Assembly (NCBI GenBank): GCA_037783415.1
Contig: JAZGTN010000043.1
Location: 496,001 to 560,000 of the forward strand
Length of the DNA: 64,000 nucleotides
Direction: 5' to 3'
Origin: Leptasterias polaris
Taxonomy: Eukaryota > Echinodermata > Asteroidea > Forcipulatida > Asteriidae
The notes beneath the pieces were generated by a model. That model made no database searches. It had not been told where the DNA came from and saw only the letters and a list, made by a program, of their open reading frames with translations. The position numbers and the translations under genes were made by a program. This document shows positions 12,401 through 27,400 of the stretch, piece after piece (positions within the stretch are counted from its first letter, which is position 1; every line of letters starts with the position of its first letter).

Positions 12401-15400
12401 AGCTTTCACTTCACAGTCCCTAATTTACGGGACCGGATGCGAAAATCATTTAAGGTTTTCATAAATTCATCTTGTAGTGATTCCGAGTGACATTATCTCA
12501 CCCAGCACTGACAAACATTCGGGGAATTTTGTTTTTCTTTTTTCTTCGTCTTCCGCACCAGTAACATGGTCTGCTCAAAATAATCATACTTGGTAGAAAG
12601 GCCTAAAAGAAAATTTTTCTGTTTCTGGTACCCAACCAACCATAATTTTGCGCCACGATCCAAGACTTTTTATTCGGCATAAAAAGAAAGGGAGGGGGGG
12701 GGGGGGGGGGGAGGAAAAGAAAAAACATTCATGTCCTACCGACCCTATTTTAACATGGCATGTTACTGAAAACAGAACTTTTTGTTTGGCCGCCTCAAGC
12801 ATGTTCATGGCAACAACTTTAAAATTTTACTTCCTCGAGAAACTGTGGTATACCTTAGTCTACAGCATTTAAGAATTAGATTGAAGCAATATTTTTGCTG
12901 TTAATTTTAGCTTAGTAGCTCAGAGACACTCTATTAGTCTCTAAGAAATCTTGGATCCCTCTTGGGAAAATATGGATATTTCAACAAAAACTGTGTATAA
13001 ACAAATTCCTTTTCTGTTATCTTATAGTGGTTGACTCGTCAATGTAGATCATTGGGGTTTTCAATCATTTGTTTGGAAAAAGACTCTTCTATATAAAGCC
13101 ATTGTCTCAAAATACGTTCTCGCACACAAGGACACCATTACAAACATTTGGAGGAGCATACATTGTACATGATAGGCAGGGTTGATTTCTTGTGAAGATT
13201 CGTTTATTTTTTTATTAATATGATTACTTTTTTTTTGATGGGGGGGGGGGGGGGGGGATGGGGAACTGGAATCAAGGTTGGGGGTTGATTTTGGGGTTAG
13301 GTTTCCTCGCCTTCCACCTCTAGGACCCTGGTTCAAATCCCGCCGAGGGCACAATGTGAATTGGGTTTTCATTTCTTACCTGATTGTATTGATTTTCCCC
13401 TGGAATAATTCTCAGGGGTTTTCCTCCCACATCTAAAATTGAAACTTTATTCCTACTCTCTTTATGGGGCTCTCGGCTAATGCAGTGATTAAGTTCGCTT
13501 TCCTGAGAATCCCAGATAAATAATAAAAGAAAAAATCAATATCAATGACCCCCTCCCCCCCATCTTGAATTGTTTTAATGTCATTTGCCATTCTCGCTCT
13601 CCAACCCCCTCCCCCAACCCAAATTACTGTCAGTGCTTGTTGGTTTTTGGGGGGGCTGTGTATTTATTGACTGGAGCGCAAACATCATTTTGCACTGAAA
13701 ACACAGCTTTTCTTTGATTGTATTTGACCGCCACCACGCTAAATTCCCTCTCCGTCATCTCCCGCTGACTAATACCGTTCAAAGCCCATCAATATGCAGG
13801 AGACAATTACCGTCCGATTTGGCTCCAATCATTGGGGGTCTAATTTTCCACAAAATATCAGTTGATTGAAGCTCACGCTGGCTCCTGAAATCCGCACCGA
13901 CGTTGTCCACCGCTGTGGCCCCAAACCAGAGCAACAAGCTTCTGTCAATATTAATGCATCATTCTTGCTTTTCTGGCTGATGAGATTTATGCTGGGCTTT
14001 TAGTGACTCACCCCAGCGTCTTTCACCTGTCTGTTAAAAAGTAACCCTCATGCGGATAGATTAAGATTAGACCCCTACCCTGATGTGCACGTTATATGCT
14101 GGTAATAGAGGTATGAACTTTTCGGCCAAGGCCTGTGAGTGGGAACCATTATTACTCACCACCACCGTGGTTTCTTTATTTTCTTTTACACAATTCGATT
14201 TACCAATGCATTTCCGCAGCGCCTGTCGTATTTGTATATTGCATTAGGGTGGGCTTTGCAGTGTGATTGACCTTGGCACAACGGCGCACTGCAGTGTAAT
14301 TCTTGTGCATGCGTGAACATCTTATTGTGAATTATGACAAATCTCAGAAATGTTGAAGATGCATTGTATCAAGTACATGTCCAGTGTATTTTGTGCCTTT
14401 ATTGCACAAACTTCATTCCCAAAGGCAATTGCATCCACAGCTATATTGTGCGCAAAATAGTGCAGCCACCCACGCTGCTTGAACAACTTTTTTGCACCCT
14501 TCATTACAATGGATGTGCGTAGACTGTCATATCATTGTTTCATTTATGAGAGTCAACGATAGAATTTAAAGGATTAATCTTTCTTTAGTCTGCCTTGGTG
14601 CCCCTTGAAATTTGCCAGTCCAGTACAAGTTTGTGTTTTCCTCATAAATGTGCCCAATGGATTATCAGGTCTGGTAGTGCACCCTAGATATGGTGTACTA
14701 TACACATATTTTCGGGTAGTTCGTACTGCAGACGTTTGCTTGATATGCATTTCAGGAATGCAGAATCCTGACCATTTTAACAAAATTAATACATATGCAT
14801 TACAAAAGTCTCTATACGCTTGACTCCCAAAATGGCGCATCGGCCGCAAGTCTGGAACTACTAGGCGGCAATAGAGGCCATGTTGCCCTAGTTTTGTCCC
14901 TTCAAAAGTTTCCCATAGACTTTCAGAATTTCCAATGGAAGTGCCCTTTGCAAAATGAAACTGGCTCTGCCCCCTCGAAGATGAAATTCCAGGCCTGCAA
15001 TCGATGATGGCATTACTTGGACATAGACTTACTATAGTAACTCTGAATTTTACACTGTAAGTTTCAGTTTGTATTCAGTTTGGCAAGTTTCTTTGCATAC
15101 CAACAATAATATTGTCTTACTAACCAGCTGATTGACACCATTAATAGGCCTTAAGCCAAACGTCCCATGATGAGTTTTCAACGCCAGGTATCTATTGCAA
15201 GGTTACCAATGTTGGGATCAAAATAATCACTGGACCTTGTGACCTGACTCTAGTAATTTAAGCATTAGGCTAGTTACATCACAACCAAAAAGCATTTTCT
15301 TGACAGTTTTTTCGTTTTCCTGTCCTTAAAAAAAAAAAATTAGTGCCCTGGTGGTGGATTTGTGTTCTTTATGTTGTTAGTATTATCATTATTATCGGTG

Positions 15401-18400
15401 ATTGTTGCAATTCCTGTGTTTGTCGCACATGACCAGACCGCAAACTCGAGTTGGAAGTGGGACCCAACTTCATTTCCGACCTCCTTAACTCATCTCAGCT
15501 CATTGGAGTTGACTTCAACGACTTGGAAGCCGACATCAATCACAGTATTCTAGTTCACTAAGGGACCTGTGCCTCAGTGTTATGTCCTTGGCATTTGAAA
15601 CGTGGTAATTGGGATGCGGTGTGCGCCTGCTTGCTGAGTTTAAAGTCTGCCTCAATCAATTCTAGGGTTTTTTTTTTGGTCAGAGCTCCCGGCTAGAAGG
15701 GGTTTCCGTGAACAAATTACGTTTCAGTAAATTATGGTTGTAAATGATCTGGGCCCCGATTCCTTTGAGCTATATAACAAATTCTCTGATACATGCATGT
15801 CCAATGTCCAGCATGCGGTTAATTTGTCGAATGGATTTTTTGAAACAATAATTTGTAGTTATTAGACCCTGTGCAGTGCAGCATTTAATACTTGTGCATG
15901 TTTTGTAAATATTAGGGCCTACACAAAAGTCATAAGGTTGTACTCGGAACTAATGGTTTTAATGTATCACTGTGTTTTTTGTGCATCGAGCAGAAACAAG
16001 TCAACACAAGTAATTTCTGTCCCCAGCGGTGCACAGCTGTTTTAAGACAGCGAAATATACGAACGACTTAAAATTTTGATTGAAGTAGGAGGTTTGATTG
16101 CCCCTCCCCCCCTCTCCTTGATTGCGATTTCGCTGCAGTTCCTTGCGTAAAGAGATTATTCATCTCCTACAGGTATACACAAACCATTGCAACTGTACAC
16201 AATCTTTATGACCTCAAGCATGAAAAAAAATGTGTATTGCTGCATGATGACAAATGAAGAAACCTTTTCAGTGTGTATTGCGGAAGTAGAATCCTTGATG
16301 AAAAAAAAAAAAAAAAAAAAAAAGTAGAAACCGGACTGTATGCAGATCTTTGTCGTGCTATGGCCATCTTTCTCAGACTCCTTGTGTACATTTGACTTCT
16401 TGCAATGATGAAAAAAACAGGGCCCAATTTTGAAGAGCTGCCTAAGCAGTGAATATTGTAAAAAAAATTCTGCTAAGCAAAACTAAGCAGGGCCCAATTT
16501 CATAAAGCCTGTAAGAACAAAAACTTGCTAAGCACAGAAAAATCTTGCTTGGCAGAAACAGGTTACCAGCCAACATTCCATAAAGTTAACATTGTTGCGA
16601 CTGGTGCCTCACTCATTTTTTGCTAAGCAAATAAATTTTCCAAGCAGTATTTTTTGCTTATCAGCTTTATGAATTTGGGCCCAGGCTTCTACATGTAGTT
16701 ACATTACCAGTTACCTGTAAAATGGGATTTTATCTGGTAACCTTATTCTGGTAAGCATGATTTTGTTGTGCCTAGCAACTTTTTTATGCATGGGCAGAAA
16801 TTGGGCCCTGAGCCTGTTCGCATAAATCTTGCTTAGCAGTTTAAGTTGCTGAGCTAGAATAAGCAGGGTACCAGTCACAAGCAATGTACATTACACATGT
16901 GCATGACATTTTGGATGTTAACCCACTTTTGCTTAGCAATATGTATCTGTGCTAAGCATTTTTGTGTGCCTTCATTAAGCTGTTAAGCAAATTTACATAC
17001 TTTAGCCATGTACATGTAGGAAGGAACATCCATGCTCATTTCTCAGAGAAATGTGCATTTTATGTTAACGCACTTGTATTAATGTATGTAGATTGTACAT
17101 GTATTTCATAAATGATCCAGAAGATTTGACAGCCCTTCCACACACTATGGATTTGGCATATTTATCTCCTCACAAGCATTTTCAGTAGGGCCTATTTTCA
17201 TAAAACTGTTAACTGGTAAGCAAATTTGTGTGCTTGCTATAGCAGCCTGTAAGCAAAGGTGTATTTCACAGGCCAAACAATGTGACGGTGCATGTGTGGT
17301 TCGTGCTTGCTATAGCAGCCTGTAAGCAAAGGTGTATTTCATAAGCCAAACGATGTGACGGTGCATGTGTGGTTCGTGCTTGCTATAGCAGCCTGTAAGC
17401 AAAGGTGTATTTCATAAGCCAAACGATGTGACGGTGCATGTGTGGTTCGTGCTTGCTATAGCAGCCTGTAAGCAAAGGTGTATTTCATAAGCCAAACGAT
17501 GTGACGGTGCATGTGTGGTTCGTGCTTGCTATAGCAGCCTGTAAGCAAAGGTGTATTTCATAAGCCAAACGATGTGACGGTGCATGTGTGGTTCGTGCTT
17601 GCTATAGCAGCCTGTAAGCAAAGGTGTATTTCATAAGCCAAACGATGTGACGGTGCATGTGTGGTTCGTGCTTGCTATAGCAGCCTGTAAGCAAAGGTGT
17701 ATTTCATAAGCCAAACGATGTGACGGTGCATGTGTGGTTCGTGCTTGCTATAGCAGCCTGTAAGCAAAGGTGTATTTCATAAGCCAAACGATGTGACGGT
17801 GCATGTGTGGTTCGTGCTTGCTATAGCAGCCTGTAAGCAAAGGTGTATTTCATAAGCCAAACGATGTGACGGTGCATGTGTGGTTCGTGCTTGCTATAGC
17901 AGCCTGTAAGCAAAGGTGTATTTCATAAGCCAAACGATGTGACGGTGCATGTGTGGTTCGTGCTTGCTATAGCAGCCTGTAAGCAAAGGTGTATTTCATA
18001 AGCCAAACGATGTGACGGTGCATGTGTGGTTCGTGCTTGCTATAGCAGCCTGTAAGCAAAGGTGTATTTCATAAGCCAAATGATGTGACGGGGGGGGATG
18101 TTGTTGACTTACCAGATTGTGTGGCTGTTGTGTTACTCATTTGCTGGGCAGGGAGGTAAACTAGGGGATGCTTTTCAGGTTTAATCTGAACGTATTGATA
18201 GAATTTAGCAGAGTTTGGCCAGTTCTTTAGTAGAATACCATCATAGAGATTTAATCTATGGGGGCTGTGGGATTCTATATAACTGGTCTCAGTAGTTTAT
18301 CACTCAGTAAGGAGGCTGATTTAGTTTCTCTATCTGGTGAGAAACCATCTCCAACACAGGGTAAAGAATCAATGCTGCTCATTACGTGCATGTATCAGGG

Positions 18401-21400
18401 TACCCTAGATCAAGTGAACTTTTAAAGCTGGATTAGTATGAGTTAGGAGAAGACTTTTGACACCCTTTTTGAAAAATAGCCAAAATTTATTCAACCCCCA
18501 AAAATCCACAAGCTCTCACACTAACACCACCTGTACTACACCATCGAGCAAGGTTCTAGTATTGAACTTTTTACATAGAATGAAGTAAGTGGTTCTTCCT
18601 GGTAAACTTTCCATGAAGAGACAGAGATACTGTGTGCAATTTTCATCCAGTGTTTAATTTGGAACACTACAGTATGAAGATGGATTTTTAACCAGGCCTT
18701 CTGACAGAATGACGGATTATCGGCTGTTGTGTCTGCACGCAATGTGATCCTGAAAATATCCGAAAACACATTTGGGAAATGTGCATGGTTGTTGTACCAT
18801 ACAGTAGTGTATAACTAAATGTATTAGGCCTACATGTCTTAATTCCAATGCACGGATTACATATTAAGTACATTATTTTTTAGTGGAAGTCCTTTTGCCT
18901 CTGGAAAATATTCCCTATTCAGAGATAAAACCCCAGGCCTAAAAAAGTAAAAAAATATAATAAATCATTTGTTAACATATTTACTTGTAAGTGAATTTTT
19001 TAGGCCTTAATATGTACATTTTTCTTTTTCTTGTGCTCTCTCACGCTCTCCAATTTTACAATGAGATCTAAATATGTGTTATGTAGGTGTGTACATGAAG
19101 CCATTTGATTTATCTGTACACAATTTGTTGCGAAATTTCTTACCAGAAAGATTTGCCCACAACAATTGCCTCTGCCTCTCTGGTCACTCTGAGGTCACCA
19201 ATTTACCCAACCCCTATGATCTGTGGTCAGGTCTTCCAATATTTATGAATGAACCCACACTTCCCTTGTCAGAGAGTCACTCTTTATCCACACTATTCAT
19301 CAATCAGTGAATTCTTTTAATGGCGGCTGGGATGGGGTGAATCACAATTGCGTAGTATTTCTTTTTACAGCTAGCATATCACACACTCCAGACGCCCGGA
19401 GCCTCTTTTGATATCTGGAATTTTTATCACAGGTAACACTGCCTGGTAATTTTCCAGTGGAATGCCATAAATACAGTCTCAAGGCATTCTTTACTTGTCA
19501 TGCTTGTATGAATTCCTTGACATTGGGACATCCAGTATATACCTGTGTTTCACTGACATTAAGAGGCTAAGCTTAAAGATGCATATATATATGTATATTA
19601 TATGTATGAAGACAGTATATTTAAACCACTTCACTGACTTTTTTCTGAGCGAAATTTGAACATGACGTCTTTGTAATTCAACAACCAACCGATCTTTACA
19701 TTCCAAGGAGGAATTTTTTGACAGTCAAAATGTCAAATTCAAGGCTGTTTGATATCATTTTATTGAAAGTCAGTACTGAACCAAAACACCCCCAAACAAA
19801 AATGTTGAGGTCCATTTTTCTCAGAATGGTGTCATCAGATGTTTTTGATGTTCAACATTTTTGCTCTGGAAGAGTATTGAATAAAATGGCAATTTACACC
19901 ATTTTAATGTGAGGTTAGAGACTTGTAATTTTTCCCCCAACTCACATGAGGACTCTATCTATGAGAAAATGATAGAAACAAAATAGAATTGGTCACTTCC
20001 CATCCTCTTTAAACCACTTCTCTGGCAAGTATAAACATACAAGCACACAAAACAAACAAAGGTAACTCAGTAAAAGGAAAAGTAGAAGAAGCTAGAGCCT
20101 GACGGAATGCCTAAAAGATACCGTTTTTGATGAGGAGACTCACTTCTCTAGCTGGCACACACACAAATATTTACACAAATATTGGATGCATGAGTGCATT
20201 GTTGCAGAATGTAATCATGAGGTGTAATGGAAAACCCAGATTTCACCGACTAAATGTGTTCTACTACAATGCATGAACGAAATTCATTCAATACTTTTCT
20301 ACTATCATGTTTTTTAAAGTACTTGATGCCACCCAAAAAGTGATTGAACTTGTGAATGAACATGCAGGCTTATACTAAAAATAATTTGATTTGGTAAGTA
20401 TTATTCACCTATTAATTACTCTCTAATTTCAATTAAAACATTGGTTTAAATGTAGGTCACTTTTACTGTCTGTCTGTTTTTGACGGGAATTTGAGGGTGA
20501 TAAAAAAAAACAAAAAAACAAAAACCACCTACAACAAAACAAAACAAATTAAAACAAAACAAAACAAGAGCATCAACTTTCAGTTCTTTTTATGCTTTTA
20601 GTATAAGCTTGCATCCATTCAAATGTTACTTTTTTGTGGTTTCATGTACTAAAAAAAAAAACAATAATAAAAAATTGCAACCATTGGAAAAACTTCTATT
20701 AAACATTTCATGACTGATGCAAAAATGTCCCCTAATTGTGTTTCTTCTCATAGCTGTTTTGTTGTTTTCACTAAAAAGTTACCAGCAAATTTAACGAGAT
20801 TTTCATAAGTCGGAGGTTGGTCATGTTTGTTGAAAACTAAAGGATGAGAATGAATTCACTGTCCAAAACCCAACAATGTAGTTACCTTTAAGTGACCTTC
20901 TATGATGTTCATCTTATGTCATGGATACCCACACTGACTTGTCTCTATCAGCAAAGCTCAACATTCCCAGTTCAGGTTGAAAATTCTCTTAAAGGCCCTG
21001 TACACGATTGGTAAGATCGAAAAACACAAATGTTCACAGATTCACACATAACTTACATGATTTGAAGTAAGTTATGGTAGAAAGGGTTCCTTAAAATATT
21101 TCTGCCTGAAATGCTATCGTTTCTGAGAAATGAGTAAAACAATAGTTGTTATCGCGCGCGATAATAAACTCGATGTTTGAAAAACAGAAAACACATAAGG
21201 TCTCTTTTCACTATTTTCTCGTGATCTCGATGACCAATTGAGCTCAAATTTTCACAGGTTTGTTATTTCATGTATGTGGTTGATTACACAAAACATGAAC
21301 ACTGTCTGTGATTATTTTGTCAGCTCTGCCAATCCTGTATAATACCTTTAAAGGCACTGAACACGTTTGGTAATTGTCAAAGACCAGTATTCTCACTTGG

Positions 21401-24400
21401 TGTATCCAAACATATATGCATAAAATAACATACCTATGGAAATTTGGGCTCAATTGGTCATTGAAGTTGCAAGAAAATTAATGATGAAAGAAAAAACACC
21501 CTTGTTGTACAAATTAGTGTGCTTTCAGATAGAAATAAAAGGCTTCTGGCCAGAAGTCTTTTATTATTTTAGTGAAAAATTACCTTTTTCTCAAAAACTA
21601 CGTTACTTCAGAGGGAGTCGTTTCTCACAATGTTTTATACTGTCAACAGCTCTCCGTTGCTCGTTACCAAGTAAGTTTTTATGCTAATATATATTTTGAG
21701 TGATTACCAAACGTGTACAGTACCTTTAAGATGAAGACTTGAAGTGTGTTCCTACAAGAAACACTGAGCAATTCCTCAATGCTTCAATAAAGCATGGGGA
21801 ATGAGGCAGTTCTTAAATAAACACTCACTTGTAAGGGTTGTAATGAAATGAATAAGATAATAAATATTTGGTGAAAAGGTTTTTTTTAACAGAGATTATT
21901 ATTTTGTTTTTCTCATTTGGTTTAAATTTTATACTCGGTATTTATTGCAGCAGTTTTGTTGAGAAAAAAAAAATAACAATATGTTAACATTTATAACAAG
22001 GGAGTATTGTGTTTGTCACGTTTGTTTTTTTTGAAATTTATTTAGTCGTGGCAAGAATGGGGGATATTTTATTCTTACCGTGGGAAAATTTGCTGTCGTT
22101 CTTTTTTTCTTCATTCATATTTTGAAAAAAAGTCAGACAGACACAAAAATATTTTATTTGTATTCATTTTTTTTTTATATCAAATAATAAACCACAAGTT
22201 TTTTTAATAATCCAAACAATAGTTGTAAACACTGATTTAAAATGTTGCTGTATCCTCCTTAAAAGGTTCTATAAAAGTATAAGTGTGGAGAATTTTGTTC
22301 TTTCATTTTTCCCTGTAGTTAACATCCTCCCACAGACTTTACACAAAATTCCTTGTGGAACATCCCTCTCTTTACAATTCCCCTTGTGGAGACCTTTTGC
22401 TCCAATTGTCAAATTCAGTCTCCATAAGGCAGCAAATATTGAAACAATAGTATTGATGAAATCAGCGTCTCTATTTGATAACGATTTACGATGCTTCTAA
22501 AGAGAGATCTGACCGTGAGAGGTTTTACCACTGTCGCCAAGTTGCTTCCATTTATCGGTCTATCCGAATGGATCTAAACAGCCATGTTCCAAACAGCACA
22601 TCGTACAATGTAGCTTTGCCTCATTTGATTAGATTTGATCATATATCATCGTTCATCCTTGTACATTACCAGACATCCCATCCGGCGCGTCCTCATCTCA
22701 TCTTTATATATGACTTTAATTACAATGACAACCTCTTGGCATTTGTTCGTGGTCAATTTAGAAAAACCAGAGCATCGCAATTCCATTTTTTCCAAAGTGA
22801 TTGGTGTAGGGTATGTTCGATTATTCTGCCCACGCTTTTTTGTTGTTGGTTTATTTATTTTTTATGATTTACATTTGAGAGCCACTTTTTCAGGGGAGTG
22901 TAGCGAGCGTCTGATTTCAAAATGTAGACCTCATTAATGTCTGAATTAGTGCGAATTTCAGCGTGAGTTTTAAGACTGATTCATAAGCTTAGATTATATA
23001 AGATTAAAGGATTAATATATTTTTCTGCACATTAAAGACAATGTGCTTGATTGATAGTTAAAAATATATGAATATATAACTTATAGTTTCAATCTAAAAG
23101 GTCACTTGCTATAAATTTCAGACCAGTATCAATCTTCTGAATTTTTTTTTTCTTCATGTGAACTGTCATAGCAGAGAAAATATCACCCCAATTAAAAATG
23201 TACATGAACGTGTCAATTACCTAATTACATGTGCACTGTATTAAAGCCACATTATTAAAAAAAAAAAAAAAAAAAAAGGGGGAAAAAGAAAAGAAAAAAA
23301 CGAGAACAGGAATGAGTCAACCTACAATGTAATATGTTCATAAAAATGTATGGGAATGGGAATGAATTTACTCCATTCCAAAAAAGCAATCCTGATCTAC
23401 CTTTTAAAATTTACAATTTTGTTTTTCTTTGAATGATCATATTGTGTATTGGAAAAAACCTGGAGTAGATGGAGTTCACTTCAAGGCAAAACCCAAGTGA
23501 TGCCACAGTGTATGGAATTGAGTCTGGATATTTAATTGAATTTTCTTGCAATCCCACTGTGAAGGTTATGCAATTAATTGAATTGGTAAAGTATCATCAT
23601 AAATATATGATGCAATTAGAAATGATAGACCTCACTTAAAAGCATATCACAAGAAATAGAACGCGAAAAATACAATTTGGGAAATGTGATTCTTATAAAA
23701 GTATTTTTTTTACATGGGATTGAAAATAAATCGGCCTGACCAGCTACAATTGACTTCTGTGCTGGATACTTTATTGCAGCCATTAAGAAAAAGCCTTCAG
23801 CAGGAAATGCTAAGATTGGACATGAGATCATACATTGTACTTAAACTCCTGGGGATCTAGGGAGGCTCTGGACCCTACACCATTATGATGTCATGCTTGC
23901 TTTCCATAAGGGGCACCAACTTCTGGTCATCAGCCTTCTTCTTCAAATTTTTTTTAAACTGAAGTCTTATCACATGTCGGGGTTGAAAATGCAAAGTGCA
24001 TGGAAACGTTATTGTAAAATAAGAACTAGTTGTTATTATTGTGGCGTTTTACGGCGGTGTGTTATTAAGAGCACCAAACTCCAGCTCTTGCGTTTCTGAT
24101 CAGCAGAGTGTGGGTTCGAGTCCCGGTCGTGACACTTGTGTCCTTGAGCAAGATACTTTACCAAGATTACTTTGTCCTTCATATGAGACATTAAGCTGTA
24201 GGTCCCATGTACTAGGATATGTAGTGCAGGTGAATTAACCCACAACACTTATCATGGAAGAGTATGGGTTAACCCCGGTGTTTCTGGTTCACATACTTAA
24301 CACCCTTGTTTACAGGTTTCCTCAGGCTTGCAAGCTACAGTAATTAAAATCTCTTACTTATGAGGCATCCCTGGTTTCATTACCTGAAATATATAATAAT

Positions 24401-27400
24401 AATTATTATTAATAAGGCAATTTGTACTTAATGGGCACTTCCTTAAGAATGTCCATTTTACCTGTGACAATATGTGCTTGCAAAAGCCTGTACGTCCTGC
24501 TGGCAACATTTATAACTCCACTCAATGGAAGAATACATTTGACATTTTATGGATATTGCACCACACAATTTTGATCCACTGTTGATATGAAGAAAGGGGC
24601 ACCTCTCAAATCTGGTTCAGCTTTTAATTTTTTCATCACTTGGATTTTATGTGGCAATTACAATACAAACGGAATGTACAAATTTCTTATTTGATTGATC
24701 TTGTCTGCCAGAAAATGTCTTGAAATGCAGAAGGTAACTTTTTGTGATGTTGGAAAGTGATTCAGGGACACGAAGGACAAGACCGGGGCAAGGGAGGGCA
24801 TTGACCTCCTCGACAGAACATTTTGAAATACAATGCCTGATGCTAAAAACTACAAACAGACATGTACGTCTACTCAATATCATTCAACAAGATCTACACT
24901 CCAAACACATTGAGAGACAATCCAGTAAATAAGTGTAGATCAAATTTATCACAACATCTATACTACGAGTAATTGGATCTGCAGACTTTTAATAGCCCCC
25001 CCCCCAAAAAAAAGGAGTAGTAAAAAAAAAAGTCCTTTTAGAACATGTAGTTCTGCATCAACGGAGTAATGGACCTTTTAGAACATGTAGTTCTGCATCA
25101 ACGGAGTAATGAAGTTAGAATAAAGTGTTAAATTGTGAACGCGATATCGAGGACAAAACCATGTATCACTTGAGAAGCATAACAGCTTTATATTCTGTAA
25201 TATAATAATGAAAAACGAGAGACTATGGAGAAACAATTACGCTCGTTACGAATCGATAGGAATTCCAAATCCATCACGGAGACATCCTAAAGCCAGTTTG
25301 AAGGAAATGTAATCCAGGAGAGGAATCCATATTGCATTGAAGAGGGGGAAAAAAGCGGCGCGAATGCGACAACCAGATGGTGATTGGGAAGCAATTTATC
25401 TGCCGATCCAGATCCTGTCATAAGTGTGGTGACGGTGATCTCATCTGCTGCTGATCAAAGTGTTTGAACAGGGACAACGCAGCAGTTATCGCCTTCCGGT
25501 TTTTTTTATATATGATTTTGGGTTGAACAAAGAAAAATTGACTAGAGCGGGATTTGAACCAACGACCTCAGGTTTAACGTGCCGGCGCTCTACCAACTGA
25601 GCTATCTAGCCCTATGTTGGCAGTCTCCCTATTTTGTCAATATCTTTGTTCGGGGGGGGGGGGGTGCCAGTCAGAAGCCATTCGACCGTAAACTGCCGTG
25701 TAGCCAGGGATCACACCCAAGTATACGATACAACCTGGGAAGCGGCAGCCAGGGGATCACCTTAAGGGGATGCGACTTTTTATATCAGATATCAAATAAT
25801 AAACCACAAGGGAAACTGACTGGGTAAATTTTTAAATGATTTTGGGTTTATATACTATGGACGAGGAGTGTGAACGCAGATGAGAGGTACATGTGCTAGC
25901 TACCGGAGAAAAGTGTCCTGGTAACAAGGAGGTACTCACGCAAAATGGAGTGTTGTTGTTAGAGGGTTAGACAGTTTGAGAGTTGTAACAAGGTGGTTGT
26001 GGAGTTACAGGGGTAGTATCAATGCACATTGTAACATTGTTGGTTTGAGAACATGGAGTGGATTCCAAAATAGTTATGTGTTCATCGCAACAGTGGTAAA
26101 AAAAGAGAGGTTTTTATGTTAGATATCAAATAATACAAATAATAAAGGGGAAACTGACTGGGTAAATTTTAATCCATGTCTACACAGCAGTTACAGGTTG
26201 AATGGCTTCTGACAGGCGCCCCCAAACAAATATATATAGACAAAATAGGTAGACCAACAACATTCGGGCTATATACATGTAGTTCAGTTGGTAGAGCACC
26301 GGCACTTACATCCGAAGGGGGTTGGTTCAAATCTAGCTCTTGTTAATATTTCTTTGTTCAACCCCTAATTATGTTTTAATTTAAGGTACTTTTTTGTTGT
26401 TTCGACAATAGTATGTTCTAAAAACATCCTATACAAGTTGGCGGGCGGGGAAGAAAAAAAAAAAAAAAGGATCACAGTAACAGTCTTACATTAAAACTGC
26501 GCTTTGTGTGTGGCACGTGTACATTTCAATGTTGGAATTGGTTCTTTTTGTATCATTTTTCAGAGTTATTATAAGAACAATTGCTAACAATTTTATAAAA
26601 GTCCTAAGCAGGACAGGGAAGAGTTATTTTTTTTTAAAGGATACAGGAAAAGTCTGGAACTTGGCTTGTTATAAGGCTCATGCACATTTCAAAAATTTGA
26701 ATTGGTAATTATTGTAATATTTTGTAACATTTAATAGAGTTATTTTGAGAACTGTTATTGGTCTATTTTGATAGGACACATTTTCAAAAGCATTGGTAAA
26801 AACTTGATTGTTTGAGAGGACAAGAACAAAAACCTACTTTTGCAGAGTTCTTGAGAAACTTTGCTTTATGGTCAGATGGTACAGTGTGACCAAGAAGATT
26901 CAATGTGACCACAGGGTGACACGTTGTAATGCAAGCTCGGAGTATAACCCCCGCATCGATAACGTAGATTATGACAAACTAAGTCAGATCATGACAGCCC
27001 CGTTAATTGACCTGCCCCAGTTAATCACAATTAAGACTCTGCAGGTGGCACCAGGTATGATTGGTCGTCAGTATAGGTATCTACCAAATAAAATTACACC
27101 TCAGGGGAGAAAAGGCTGCCAAGAAATATGATAGGATCATGAATAAGAATCGACTATTTTCTCACCCAGCAATTAATGCAAGACTGTATTCTTCTTGAAT
27201 TCAATGTCTCTCCTACCAGGGGATGAGTCCCTAGCGGTGTGCTTTAGTTTCAGGGCAGTGATCCGCTAGATAACCCGCCCATAATGAAAATACAGTTTTC
27301 CTGTCTCCCCGATAACACAAGTGGTGTTGTAGTCTTCTCACCTGCCTGAAACAGGTTCTTGGCGTGCACAAACATTAGTCATCAGCTGCGTGCAGCTGCG

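Noticed and set aside
17232..18092. CRISPR-like array
   Set aside because: Units are contiguous with no variable spacers, and the DNA is eukaryotic.
25546..25610. Possible tRNA gene on the minus strand with A- and B-box
   Set aside because: The acceptor and anticodon stems do not pair, and the same head with attached body occurs repeatedly, so it is a SINE.
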